The notes beneath the pieces were generated by a model. It made no database searches, was not told where the DNA came from, and saw only the letters and a program-made list of their open reading frames with translations. Positions 17,902 to 26,212 of a stretch of DNA of 64,000 nucleotides are shown piece after piece. This stretch comes from JAEUOS01 sp046160545 (lineage in GTDB: Bacteria; Pseudomonadota; Gammaproteobacteria; Burkholderiales; JAEUOS01): positions 1 to 64,000 of the forward strand of contig JBJXGS010000322.1 in NCBI GenBank assembly GCA_046160545.1, in the 5' to 3' direction. How positions within the stretch are numbered: position 1 is the first letter of the stretch; every line of letters starts with the position of its first letter. A program made the position numbers and the translations under genes.

Positions 17902-18612
17902 CTACAGATAAAGCATGCCTTCGCGCTCCGATGCCGACGGGGTGAAGCCGCGCCCCTCGTAGAAGCGAAAGATTGCCGCGACAATCTCGTCGGGGTCATC
18001 GATGACCTGCATGAGATCGATGTCGGCCGGATCGATCAGCCCGCCGCTCGCAAGTTCCTGCCGCATCCAGTCGGTGAGGCCGCGCCAGAATCCGGCCCCG
18101 ACCAGGATGATGGGCATGCGCGGCGTCTTGCCGGTCTGGATCAGGGTCAGCGCCTCGGTGAGTTCGTCGAGCGTACCGAAGCCGCCCGGCATGACCACAT
18201 AGGCACAGGCGAACTTGACGAACATGTACTTGCGCGCGAAAAAGTGGCGAAAGTACAGCGCCACGTTCTGGAACGCGTTGCCATGCTGTTCGCGCGGCAG
18301 CTCGATGTTTAAGCCCACAGCGGCGCTCTTGCCATGAAAGGCCCCTCGATTGGCGGCTTCCATGACACCCGGCCCGCCTCCGGAAATGACCGAGAACCCG
18401 GCATCGGAGAGTTTGCGCGCGATGACCTCGGTCTGCTGAAAGTAGGGGTTGTCAGGCTTCAGCCGTGCCGAGCCGAAGACCGACACCGCCGGGCGCAGCG
18501 GTTCGAGGCGCTCGGTTGCCTCGACGAACTCTGCCATAATTCCAAAGAGGCGCCACGCCTCGCGCGCCGAGTAGTCCGCCGCCATGTCGGCGCGCTGCAA
18601 CTTTTCCTGCAT
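17902..18612 (-). CDS. LOG-family protein (TIGR00730), nucleotide 5'-monophosphate phosphoribohydrolase-like
   Basis: The product (236 aa) has a Rossmann-like core. The family motifs SGGGPGVMEAANRGAF and VVMPGGFGTLDELTEALTLIQ (PGGxGTxxE) are present, the residues that carry out hydrolysis of cytokinin-like or purine nucleoside monophosphates in LOG enzymes. Older annotations as lysine decarboxylase are wrong. SAREAWRLFGIMAEFVEATERL is the usual N-terminus of the larger bacterial version. The start was chosen for its GGGGAAGG site. Only 22 bases separate its ATG from that of the divergent polA, so the promoters must lie inside the opposite reading frames. Confidence 0.9.
   Translation of the reverse strand: MQEKLQRADMAADYSAREAWRLFGIMAEFVEATERLEPLRPAVSVFGSARLKPDNPYFQQTEVIARKLSDAGFSVISGGGPGVMEAANRGAFHGKSAAVGLNIELPREQHGNAFQNVALYFRHFFARKYMFVKFACAYVVMPGGFGTLDELTEALTLIQTGKTPRMPIILVGAGFWRGLTDWMRQELASGGLIDPADIDLMQVIDDPDEIVAAIFRFYEGRGFTPSASEREGMLYL
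18535..18540 (+). promoter_or_regulatory. Possible -10 element for polA inside the LOG-family gene
   Basis: CATAAT stands about 95 bases upstream of the polA start, inside the opposite-strand coding region. It is proposed because the space between the two start codons is too short for a promoter. No matching -35 at 16-18 bases could be found, so support is weak. Confidence 0.25.
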
Positions 18613-18634
18613 ACCTTCCCCTTTATCGCGTCCC

Positions 18635-21343
18635 ATGCTGCTGCTGGTTGACGGCTCATCGTACCTGTACCGAGCCTTCCATGCGCTGCCGGACCTGCGC
18701 AGTCCGACCGGCGAGCCCACCGGTGCCGTGTACGGCATGATCGGCATGCTGCGCAAGCTCAAGGCCGATTATCAGGCCGACCGCCTGGCCTGCGTCTTCG
18801 ACGCCAAGGGACCGACTTTCCGCGACGCGATCTTTGCCGATTACAAGGCCCAGCGCGCGCCCATGCCAGAGGACCTGGTACGGCAGATCGAACCCATCCA
18901 TGCGCTGGTGCGCGCGCTCGGCTGGCCGCTCCTGATGGTGGAGGGCGTCGAGGCTGACGACGTTATCGGCACTCTGGCTTCGCAGGCTGCTGCGCAGGGC
19001 ATGGAAACCCTGATCTCGACCGGCGACAAGGATCTTGCGCAACTGGTCGGGCCGCATGTACGCTTGATCAACACCATGGTCAAGCCCGGCGCTGCACCCG
19101 AAGTGCTCGACCCGCCGGGTGTCAAGGCCAAGTTCGGCGTCCCGCCGGAGCGCATCATCGATTACCTGACCCTGACTGGCGACGCGGTCGACAACGTCCC
19201 GGGTGTGGACAAGGTCGGACCCAAGACCGCCGCCAAGTGGATTGCAGAGTACGGCTCGCTCGAGGGCGTGATGGCCAACGCCGCTTCGATCAAGGGCGCG
19301 GTGGGCGACAACCTGCGGCAGGCCCTCGACTGGCTGCCGCGCGGCCGTGAACTGATCACCGTCAAGTGCGATGTCCCCGGCATCAGCTTAGGCGACGTCG
19401 AAGCCCAGCCCACCGATCCCGAGGCGCTGCGCCAGTTGTTCACGCGCTGCGGCTTTCGCACCTGGCTGCGAGAACTCGAAGCCGGCAATGTCGTCCCCGA
19501 TATGCCGGATGCCGCTCCGGCCCTGCCGGCCGACCAGCCACCCAAACGCTACGAAACCATTCTCACCGTCGAGCGCCTCACGGAGTGGATTGCGCGTCTC
19601 TACGGCGCACCGATCGCCAGCGTCGATACCGAAACCACCGGCCTGGACCCGCTACGCGCGCGCATCGTCGGCATCTCGTTTGCCATCCAGCCTTACGAAG
19701 CCGCGTACCTGCCGCTCAAGCACGCCGGTCCGGACGCCCAGGGGCAACTCGATTTCGATTTGGCCATCGGGCTCCTCAAGCCCTGGCTTGAGGACCCAAG
19801 CGCCGCCAAGGTGGGCCAGAATCTCAAATACGACGAGCATATCTTTGCCAACCACGGCATCGCCTTGGCCGGTATCAGGCACGACACCTTGCTGCAGAGT
19901 TACGTCCTCGAATCCCACAAAAGCCACGACATGGATTCGCTGGCTGCACGCCACCTGGGCCGCACGACCATTCTTTTCGAGGACGTGGCCGGCAAGGGCG
20001 CATCGCAGATCGGCTTCGAGCAGGTGGCGATCGATCGCGCCACCGAGTACTCGGCCGAGGATGCCGAAGTCACGCTGCAACTGCACCAAACCCTCTGGCC
20101 ACGCATCGAAAGGGATCCCGGTCTGGCGCGCATCTATGCCATCGAAGTACCGGTTGCGCGTGTCCTGAAGCGCGTTGAGCGCAATGGCGTGCTGATCGAC
20201 GCGGCTCTCCTCGATCAGCAGGGAGCCGAACTCGGCAACAGCATGCTGGCCCTGGAAAAGCAGGCCTACGAACTCGCCGGCGGGCCTTTCAACCTGGGCA
20301 GCCCCAAGCAGATCGGCGAGATCTTCTTCGAGCGCATGCACCTGCCGGTGGTCAAGAAGACACCGTCGGGCGCGCCTTCGACCGACGAGGAAGTGCTGCA
20401 GAAGCTGGCCGAGAACTATCCACTGCCCAAGGTGTTGCTCGAATACCGCGGCCTGTCCAAGCTCAAGAGCACCTATACGGACAAGTTGCCGCGCATGGTC
20501 AATCCGTCCACCGGCCGGGTGCACACCAACTACGCGCAGGCGGTCGCGGTGACCGGCCGTCTGGCTTCCAACGACCCGAACCTGCAGAACATTCCGATCC
20601 GCAGCGCCGAGGGTCGGCGTATTCGCGAGGCATTCGTCGCCCCGCCGGGATCAATGATCCTCTCAGCCGACTATTCGCAGATCGAGCTGCGCATCATGGC
20701 GCACCTGTCACGCGATCCCGCACTCGGGGCCGCATTCGCCGCCGGCCTGGACGTGCACCGTGCGACGGCCGCGGAGATTTTCGGCGGTTCAGCCGATGGG
20801 GTCACCAGCGAGCAGCGTCGCTACGCCAAGGTGATCAATTTCGGTCTCATTTACGGAATGAGCGCCTTTGGCCTTGCGGCCAACCTCGGTATCGAGCGCG
20901 AGGCCGCGAAGAACTACATTGATCGCTACTTCGAGCGCTTCGCCGGCGTCAAGCGCTACATGGATGAGACGCGCGTGCAGGCGCGCGAAAAGGGTTATGT
21001 CGAGACCGCATTCGGACGCCGCCTGTGGCTGCCCGAGATTGCCAGTTCCAACATGCAGCGGCGCCAGGGTGCGGAGCGGGCGGCGATCAACGCCCCGATG
21101 CAGGGAACGGCAGCCGACCTGATCAAGCTGGCCATGCTGGCGGTGCAGGACTGGCTGGATGCCGACCAGCTGGGCGCACGCCTCATCATGCAGGTTCACG
21201 ATGAGTTGGTGCTGGAAGTGCCGGAGGAAGAAGTCGATCTGTTGCGGGTGCGCGTGCCCGAGATCATGGCCGGTGTGGCGCAACTCGCCGTGCCGCTGGT
21301 GGCGGATGTCGGGGTAGGAAAGAACTGGGATCAAGCCCACTGA
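18635..21343 (+). CDS. polA: DNA polymerase I
   Basis: This 902-aa protein has the full three-domain layout. The 5'-3' exonuclease is at about 1-290 (MLLLVDGSSYLYRAFHALP, VEADDVIGTLA, STGDKDLAQLV). The 3'-5' exonuclease, at about 320-510, keeps its metal residues (SVDTETTGLDPL; YSAEDAEVT). The polymerase fills the C-terminal half, with DYSQIELRIMAHLSRD (motif A), RRYAKVINFGLIYGMSAFGL (motif B) and QVHDELVLEVPE (motif C). It fills gaps in repair and removes Okazaki primers. There is no clear Shine-Dalgarno before the chosen ATG; an in-frame ATG 17 codons upstream is the alternative, but the family usually begins at MLLLVDGSSYLYRAF. Confidence 0.97.
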   Translation: MLLLVDGSSYLYRAFHALPDLRSPTGEPTGAVYGMIGMLRKLKADYQADRLACVFDAKGPTFRDAIFADYKAQRAPMPEDLVRQIEPIHALVRALGWPLLMVEGVEADDVIGTLASQAAAQGMETLISTGDKDLAQLVGPHVRLINTMVKPGAAPEVLDPPGVKAKFGVPPERIIDYLTLTGDAVDNVPGVDKVGPKTAAKWIAEYGSLEGVMANAASIKGAVGDNLRQALDWLPRGRELITVKCDVPGISLGDVEAQPTDPEALRQLFTRCGFRTWLRELEAGNVVPDMPDAAPALPADQPPKRYETILTVERLTEWIARLYGAPIASVDTETTGLDPLRARIVGISFAIQPYEAAYLPLKHAGPDAQGQLDFDLAIGLLKPWLEDPSAAKVGQNLKYDEHIFANHGIALAGIRHDTLLQSYVLESHKSHDMDSLAARHLGRTTILFEDVAGKGASQIGFEQVAIDRATEYSAEDAEVTLQLHQTLWPRIERDPGLARIYAIEVPVARVLKRVERNGVLIDAALLDQQGAELGNSMLALEKQAYELAGGPFNLGSPKQIGEIFFERMHLPVVKKTPSGAPSTDEEVLQKLAENYPLPKVLLEYRGLSKLKSTYTDKLPRMVNPSTGRVHTNYAQAVAVTGRLASNDPNLQNIPIRSAEGRRIREAFVAPPGSMILSADYSQIELRIMAHLSRDPALGAAFAAGLDVHRATAAEIFGGSADGVTSEQRRYAKVINFGLIYGMSAFGLAANLGIEREAAKNYIDRYFERFAGVKRYMDETRVQAREKGYVETAFGRRLWLPEIASSNMQRRQGAERAAINAPMQGTAADLIKLAMLAVQDWLDADQLGARLIMQVHDELVLEVPEEEVDLLRVRVPEIMAGVAQLAVPLVADVGVGKNWDQAH

Positions 21344-21355
21344 GGGCCGACTGAC

Positions 21356-22621
21356 ATGGAAACGAGCAACCCCAAGTCCAACGAGCGTCGCCAGCATGTC
21401 CTCGTGGTTGACGACGATGACACGCTGGCCAAGTACATTTTGTCCCTGTTGCGTCGGCGCGGCTATCGGGCCAGCCGTGTGGCGAGCGCCGAGGCAGGGC
21501 TGGCGGCGATCGCGGCGGACCCGCCCAATCTTCTGATCCTCGACCATTTCCTGCCCGACATGAGTGGTGAGGACATGCTCGAAGAGCTGCGCGCCACGCC
21601 GGCCACGGAGCATCTTCCGGTGATCTATCTGACCACCGACGGTTCACGCAAGCGCTTTCGCAAAAGCATGACCGGGGGGGCGGACGATTTCCTCGCCAAG
21701 CCGTTTCGGGCGCGCGAACTCACCGACGCAGTCGAGGTGCAGCTGCGCCGCCACTACCGCCGTTTGGCCGCCCTGTCCGGCGCTCCTGTCAGTGACGAGG
21801 ACGAGGTCGCGCGCATGGCCGATGCCCTGACACGCATGGAAACCAAGCTTGCCGAAGCATCCCAGGAGCGCTGGCGGGCGCAGCTGGAAGTGCAGATGAT
21901 TGCCGCTTCGGTCGATCACAGGCTATCCGAACGAACCGCACGCCTGGAATCCGACAATCGCGAACTAAAGGCCTACGACTACTCGGTGGCGCACGAACTG
22001 AAACGGCCGCTCTCGGGGATTCTCGGTTACGCAGAAGTATTGTTGCAACAGCACGGCGACGGGTTGAACCAGGATTGCCGTCTGCTGCTGGGCAAGATCG
22101 AACGCCATGGCAGGCGCATGAGTGACTACATTGATGGCCTCCTGGAGTTGACCAGTGCCGGTCGTCAGACCCTGGAACGCACGACAGTCGATCTGAGCGC
22201 GCTGGCAGAAGAAGTCGCGCATGAGCTTGTGGTCGGTCGCAATGGAAAGCCTGCGCAATTGCGCATCCCGGCTGGTCTAGCCGTCGACGCCGACCCGGTG
22301 CTGGCGCGGGTAGTACTGGAAAACCTGATGTCGAATGCCATCAAGTACAGTGCTGACGCCGACCCGCCGGTTGTAGAACTGTCGGCTGGGGTCAGGCCGG
22401 GCGAGTTCGTGATTTCGGACAATGGATGCGGCTTCGACCAAGCGCGTGCCACAAGCCTCTTCCAGCCGTTTCAGCGCCTGCATGATCGCGATCGATTCGA
22501 GGGACTTGGGATTGGCCTTGCGACCGTCAAGCGCATCCTGGAACGCCACGGCGGCACGATCACAGGCATAGGCGAGGCAGGCAGAGGGGCTCGCTTTCAC
22601 TTTGGATTTGGCGCCCCATAA
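21356..22621 (+). CDS. Receiver-first histidine kinase (REC-coiled coil-HisKA-HATPase)
   Basis: The protein (421 aa) has its receiver domain at the N-terminus (about 14-130), with acidic DDDD, phospho-acceptor Asp63 in LILDHFLPDMSG and Lys115 in FLAKPF. A charged coiled-coil linker (about 145-205) follows, then HisKA with His213 in YSVAHELKRPLSGILGY and a C-terminal HATPase (ENLMSNAIKYS, ISDNGCGFD, GLGIGLATVKRI). There is no membrane segment, so it should be cytoplasmic and governed by phosphorylation from another kinase. No DNA-binding output or partner regulator is encoded nearby. It starts 12 bases after polA and is probably cotranscribed with it; any link to DNA repair is unproven. Confidence 0.9.
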   Translation: METSNPKSNERRQHVLVVDDDDTLAKYILSLLRRRGYRASRVASAEAGLAAIAADPPNLLILDHFLPDMSGEDMLEELRATPATEHLPVIYLTTDGSRKRFRKSMTGGADDFLAKPFRARELTDAVEVQLRRHYRRLAALSGAPVSDEDEVARMADALTRMETKLAEASQERWRAQLEVQMIAASVDHRLSERTARLESDNRELKAYDYSVAHELKRPLSGILGYAEVLLQQHGDGLNQDCRLLLGKIERHGRRMSDYIDGLLELTSAGRQTLERTTVDLSALAEEVAHELVVGRNGKPAQLRIPAGLAVDADPVLARVVLENLMSNAIKYSADADPPVVELSAGVRPGEFVISDNGCGFDQARATSLFQPFQRLHDRDRFEGLGIGLATVKRILERHGGTITGIGEAGRGARFHFGFGAP

Positions 22622-22630
22622 CCCACCCTC

Positions 22631-22662
22631 TTGTATACTTTTACCCCGCGTCATGTATACAA
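22631..22662. promoter_or_regulatory. Inverted repeat TTGTATAC-16 bp-GTATACAA upstream of an aminotransferase gene
   Basis: Two perfect 8-base arms lie at 22631-22638 and 22655-22662. Each contains the self-palindrome GTATAC, and the two copies start 22 bases apart, two helical turns. The right arm ends 16 bases before the ATG. TTGTATACAA-like sites are typical of GntR/FCD repressors. The GTATACTT context could also supply a TATACT -10. Confidence 0.55.
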
Positions 22663-22678
22663 AACGACATTCCGATCC

Positions 22679-23950
22679 ATGCCTGAATCCCGCGAACTGC
22701 CCGTCCTGAGTCCCCTCGCGGACCCAACTGCCATACGCCAGGACCTCAACCTTCCGCCACGGCTGCTGATGGGGCCCGGGCCCATCAATGCCGACCCGCG
22801 CGTGCTGCGCGCCATGTCGGCCCCGCTGGTCGGACAGTTCGATCCTACTTTTCGAGTGGCCATGCGTGAAACCATGGCGCTGTATCGCCTGGTTTTCGAG
22901 ACCACAAACGACTGGACTTTGATCGTCGACGGCACCGCGCGCTCCGCGATCGAGACCGCGATGATATCGGCCATCGAACCCGGGGATCGGGTACTAGTGC
23001 TTTCCTTCGGACGCTTCGGCCAGCTCAAGACCGAGATCGCGCGGCGGGTCGGCGCCGAGGTGCGGGTGCTGGAAACCGCATGGGGCACGGTGTTCGCTCC
23101 GGAACAGGTCGAGGCCGCGGTCAAGGCGTTTTCGCCTGCGCTGGTGGCGGTTTGCCAAGGTGACACCTCCACCACGATGTGCCAGCCGCTGGAAGAACTT
23201 GGACGCATCTGCCATCGCTACGGCGCCTTGCTGCAGGTCGACGCCACCGCCACGCTGGGCGGCACACCGCTCCCGGTGGACGCCTGGGAGATCGATTGCG
23301 TGACAGGCGGCCTGCAGAAGTGCCTGGCCGGGCCTTCGGGCGCGGCGCCAATCACCTTGGGGGAGGCTTTCGCCCGCCGCGTTTACCGGCGCCGCCATAT
23401 CGAGGAAGGCGTGCGGCCGGCGAACTACGTGCCGGGTGAGGGGCGCATCATTGCCAGCAATTATCTGGACCTGGCGATGATCATGGACTATTGGGGTGAC
23501 GGCGCGCTCAATCACCATACAGAAGCGACCAGCATGCTCTACGCGGCGCGCGAATGTGCGCGCATCTTTGTCCTTGAGGGGGCAGCCGAGATCCACCGGA
23601 GGCACGCGGCGGCATCGCGCGCGATGGTCGCGGGGTTGAGCGCGATGGGACTCACGGTCTTCGGCGATGTGGCGCACAAGATGCCCAACGTGACCGGGGT
23701 TGCGATTCCCGCCGGTGTCGCCGGCGACAAGGTACGCAACGCGCTGCTGGATGACTTCAATATCGAGATCGGCACGTCTTTCGGCCAGCTGCACGGCAAG
23801 ATCTGGCGCATCGGCGCGATGGGCTACAACGCGCGCTGCGATGCGGTGCTTCTGACCTTGGCCGCCCTGGAGACGGTGCTGGCGGCTGAAGGCCACCGCT
23901 TCACCCGAGGGGCAGGCGTCGATGCGGCATACGCTGCCTACAAGACGTAA
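22679..23950 (+). CDS. Class V aminotransferase (alanine-glyoxylate / ureidoglycine-glyoxylate type)
   Basis: The product (423 aa) is a PLP enzyme of fold type I. The family opening PPRLLMGPGPINADPRVL, the LIVDGTARSAIETAM loop, QGDTSTTMCQPLEELG, VDATATLGG (PLP-binding Asp) and TGGLQKCLAGPSG (Schiff-base Lys214) match alanine-glyoxylate and PucG-type (S)-ureidoglycine-glyoxylate aminotransferases. Transfer of an amino group to glyoxylate is therefore likely; the donor is unknown. No other purine-degradation genes are in view. The start MPESREL lies just behind the GTATAC repeat. Its stop is 15 bases from the convergent methyltransferase gene. Confidence 0.88.
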   Translation: MPESRELPVLSPLADPTAIRQDLNLPPRLLMGPGPINADPRVLRAMSAPLVGQFDPTFRVAMRETMALYRLVFETTNDWTLIVDGTARSAIETAMISAIEPGDRVLVLSFGRFGQLKTEIARRVGAEVRVLETAWGTVFAPEQVEAAVKAFSPALVAVCQGDTSTTMCQPLEELGRICHRYGALLQVDATATLGGTPLPVDAWEIDCVTGGLQKCLAGPSGAAPITLGEAFARRVYRRRHIEEGVRPANYVPGEGRIIASNYLDLAMIMDYWGDGALNHHTEATSMLYAARECARIFVLEGAAEIHRRHAAASRAMVAGLSAMGLTVFGDVAHKMPNVTGVAIPAGVAGDKVRNALLDDFNIEIGTSFGQLHGKIWRIGAMGYNARCDAVLLTLAALETVLAAEGHRFTRGAGVDAAYAAYKT

Positions 23951-23965
23951 GCCTTGCTCGACACT

Positions 23966-24688
23966 TCAGGCCAAGAATAGAAAGACACTTGGGCGGCGGT
24001 CCAAAGTAGGGGGGCGCAGCGTGCGCCAGGCAGCGACCTTGCGCATGGCGATCCATTGACTCGGCAAGCTGAGGTCGCATGCGACCGCCAGGCGCGTGTC
24101 GCGACCGAGACTGGCCACAAGAGCAGCGAAGAGGGCTTCATTGCGGAATGGCGTCTCGATGACAATCTGCGTTTCGGCATGCCGTCGCGAACGTGTCTCG
24201 AGATCAGCGATGGCGCGCTCACGCAGTCCGGACTTGACCGGCAGATAGCCGGCGAAAGCGAAACGCTGGCCCTCCAGGCCGCTGGCCATCAGGGCCAGCA
24301 GCAGCGCCGACGGCCCCACCAGCGGGGCGACCGTACAGTCGGCCTCGTGCGCCAGGCGCACCAGAAGGGCGCCGGGGTCCGCCACTGCCGGGCATCCAGC
24401 CTCGGCGATGAGACCTACATCGACGCCCGAGCGCAGGGTGTCGACGATTGGGACTAGAACTCCAGCGTCCGGCGCGTGGCCGATTTCATGCATAGTCAGC
24501 TCGGAGATTGGCAGCGGGACTCCCGCCGCCTTGAGAAAGGCGCGCGCCGACTTGGCATTCTCGACTGCGAACACGCGAAGCTGCCCCAGCCTTTCGCGGA
24601 CCGCAGGAGGCAGGCTTGCGCCGATTTCAGCGGCACGCCCCTTCGGGTCTCCCAGCGTCGCGGGGACCAGCCAGAGAGTGCCGCTCAC
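23966..24688 (-). CDS. RsmI-like SAM-dependent methyltransferase (tetrapyrrole-methylase fold)
   Basis: This 240-aa protein starts with GTG. It carries LIAEAGCPAVADPGALLVRLAHE and VAPLVGPSALLLALMASGLEGQRFAFAGYLP, which track the SAM-binding region of RsmI, the 16S rRNA C1402 2'-O-methyltransferase. It is shorter than RsmI (about 285 aa) and lacks the standard N-terminal GNLEDI block, replaced by LWLVPATLGDP, so it is a related but distinct subgroup of unknown substrate. It overlaps the maf stop by four bases (GTGA) and is coupled to it. Confidence 0.82.
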   Translation of the reverse strand: MSGTLWLVPATLGDPKGRAAEIGASLPPAVRERLGQLRVFAVENAKSARAFLKAAGVPLPISELTMHEIGHAPDAGVLVPIVDTLRSGVDVGLIAEAGCPAVADPGALLVRLAHEADCTVAPLVGPSALLLALMASGLEGQRFAFAGYLPVKSGLRERAIADLETRSRRHAETQIVIETPFRNEALFAALVASLGRDTRLAVACDLSLPSQWIAMRKVAAWRTLRPPTLDRRPSVFLFLA

Positions 24689-25266
24689 GGCCGGGCAAGC
24701 GGGTCGAGCCCGGCGCGCCGCAACATGGCCGACAGCTCGATCAAGGGCAAGCCGACCAGTGCAGTCGGATCCGGACCGCTGATGCTTTTCATCAGAACCA
24801 CGCCGAGCCCTTCGGAACGCGCAGACCCGGCACAGTCCCAGGGCTCGTCAATGCGCAAGTAGGCGTCGATTTCGCTCCCGCTCAGAGTGCGCAATTCGAC
24901 GTCCGTGGACACGACCACGCTTTGCTCCGTGCCCGCGGAAGCGTCAACCAGCGCGAGGGCAGTGTCAAATCGAGTGGTGCGTCCGCTCATATGGAGCAAT
25001 TGCGCGCGTGCCGTTTGCGCATTGCCGGGCTTGCCCAGTACCTGTCCGGCGCAATGGGCGACCTGGTCGGATCCAATGACCAGTCCGGCAGGCAAGCCAG
25101 CGGCGACCGCACGGGCTTTGGCCAGGGCCAGGCGCAGCGCCATGGCTGCGGGCGCCTCGCCTGGCAGGGATGACTCGTCGACACCCGGCGCGCGGGTCTC
25201 GAACGCAAGTCCCAGACGGGACAGCAACTCGGCCCGATAACGCGACGTCGAAGCCAGGATCAGCAT
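24685..25266 (-). CDS. maf: Maf-family nucleotide pyrophosphatase (YceF type)
   Basis: This 193-aa protein begins MLILASTSRYRAELL, with the Maf phosphate-binding S-x-x-R. GVDES, GSDQVAHCAGQVLGKPGNAQTARAQLLHMSGRTTRF and DEPWDCAGSARSEGLG are family blocks. The SDQ and the H-C-form resemble the YceF subgroup, which hydrolyses m7GTP, rather than the YhdE subgroup acting on dTTP/UTP. It is divergent from yceD, the arrangement found in E. coli and most betaproteobacteria. It is the first gene of the maf-rsmI-like pair. Confidence 0.93.
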   Translation of the reverse strand: MLILASTSRYRAELLSRLGLAFETRAPGVDESSLPGEAPAAMALRLALAKARAVAAGLPAGLVIGSDQVAHCAGQVLGKPGNAQTARAQLLHMSGRTTRFDTALALVDASAGTEQSVVVSTDVELRTLSGSEIDAYLRIDEPWDCAGSARSEGLGVVLMKSISGPDPTALVGLPLIELSAMLRRAGLDPLARP

Positions 25267-25303
25267 GGCTTGTACCCCGGCACCGATGGATTGAGGTAAG
25301 TTT

Positions 25304-25332
25304 TTGACTGCAAAGGTGAATCCGGCTAGAAT
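25304..25332 (+). promoter_or_regulatory. Sigma-70 promoter for yceD-rpmF-plsX-fab
   Basis: TTGACT (25304-25309) and TAGAAT (25327-25332) are separated by exactly 17 bases in the maf/yceD divergent region. Both boxes match the consensus at five of six positions. Transcription would start near 25339, about 40 bases before the yceD ATG. This is the best promoter in the window. Confidence 0.8.
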
Positions 25333-25380
25333 TAGGGGTTTTGTGCGACGCTTGCGACTGCCGTTACGCAGGGATGCAAC

Positions 25381-25908
25381 ATGCGTTACTGCAGCAGCGA
25401 GAGATCGATACCTGTGGCCACCTCGGACCTTCGGACCTGGAGCATCGACACGCGCGATTTTACCGGCCGCGGGCGCGACGAAGCGCGCGTCCTGGGAGGC
25501 GAGTGTTTCGATCGGCTTGGTGACGATGCAAGTGTGGTCGGGGCAATCGAGGCGCGCCTGACGGCGGTGCGGTCCCCGCGTGGCAAAGCGGGGATACGGC
25601 TGCGCCTGACGGCGCTGCTGGAAGCGCAGTGCCAGCGTTGCATGAAGCCGGTGCGGCTGCACGTGACGCCTGAGGCGAGCATCGAATTTTCTGCCGCTGC
25701 CGACGGATTTGCCGATGACGGATTGGACGATTGGGACATGCTGGAGCACGACGAGCGTTTCGACGTTTTGCACCTGATCGAAGATGAATTGCTGCTGGCA
25801 CTGCCAGTGGCACCCAAGCATGCGCAGTGCCAGCCACAGGGCGCGACACATGCCGGTGAGAAAGTGCTGCCCTTCGCTGCGTTGGCAGGATTGAAGGCTG
25901 GCCGGTAA
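25381..25908 (+). CDS. yceD: YceD / DUF177 family protein
   Basis: The product (175 aa) contains the DUF177 core: a middle part with AQCQRCMKPVRLHV, in which CQRC is the conserved cysteine pair, and the acidic helix VLHLIEDELLLALPVAPKH. The family is linked to ribosome biogenesis and is almost always encoded upstream of rpmF, as here (45 bases). The N-terminal 20 or so residues (MRYCSSERSIPVA) are not typical of the family, so an internal GTG near codon 12 could be the true start. Confidence 0.88.
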   Translation: MRYCSSERSIPVATSDLRTWSIDTRDFTGRGRDEARVLGGECFDRLGDDASVVGAIEARLTAVRSPRGKAGIRLRLTALLEAQCQRCMKPVRLHVTPEASIEFSAAADGFADDGLDDWDMLEHDERFDVLHLIEDELLLALPVAPKHAQCQPQGATHAGEKVLPFAALAGLKAGR

Positions 25909-25953
25909 GTACGCATCCAGGGTTATTTGGTTTTAGACAGAAGGAGTATTCAA

Positions 25954-26133
25954 ATGGCAGTCCAGCAGAACAAGAAGTCACCCTCCAAGCGTGGCATGCA
26001 TCGTGCCCATGATTTCCTTACCGCTCCTCCGCTGGCGGTGGAACCTACGACCGGCGAAGTGCACCTGCGCCATCACGTGAGCCCCAACGGGTTTTATCGC
26101 GGCAAGAAAGTCGTCAAGACCAAGGAAGCCTGA
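25954..26133 (+). CDS. rpmF: Ribosomal protein L32 (cysteine-free form)
   Basis: This 59-aa protein begins MAVQQNKKSPSKRGMHRAHD and ends with a lysine-rich KKVVKTKEA. It is part of the large ribosomal subunit near the peptidyl-transferase region. The zinc-ribbon cysteines of some L32 proteins are absent, making it the C-minus form. A strong AAGGAG site sits eight bases before the ATG. Its place between yceD and plsX is the classical order. Confidence 0.97.
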   Translation: MAVQQNKKSPSKRGMHRAHDFLTAPPLAVEPTTGEVHLRHHVSPNGFYRGKKVVKTKEA

Positions 26134-26212
26134 CGCGAAGCGCGCCGATGCGTCCGGAAAGGGTGGGGCAGGCGCGCCGCAGTTCCTGGGCGGCTGATAC
26201 GGGACACGCGGC

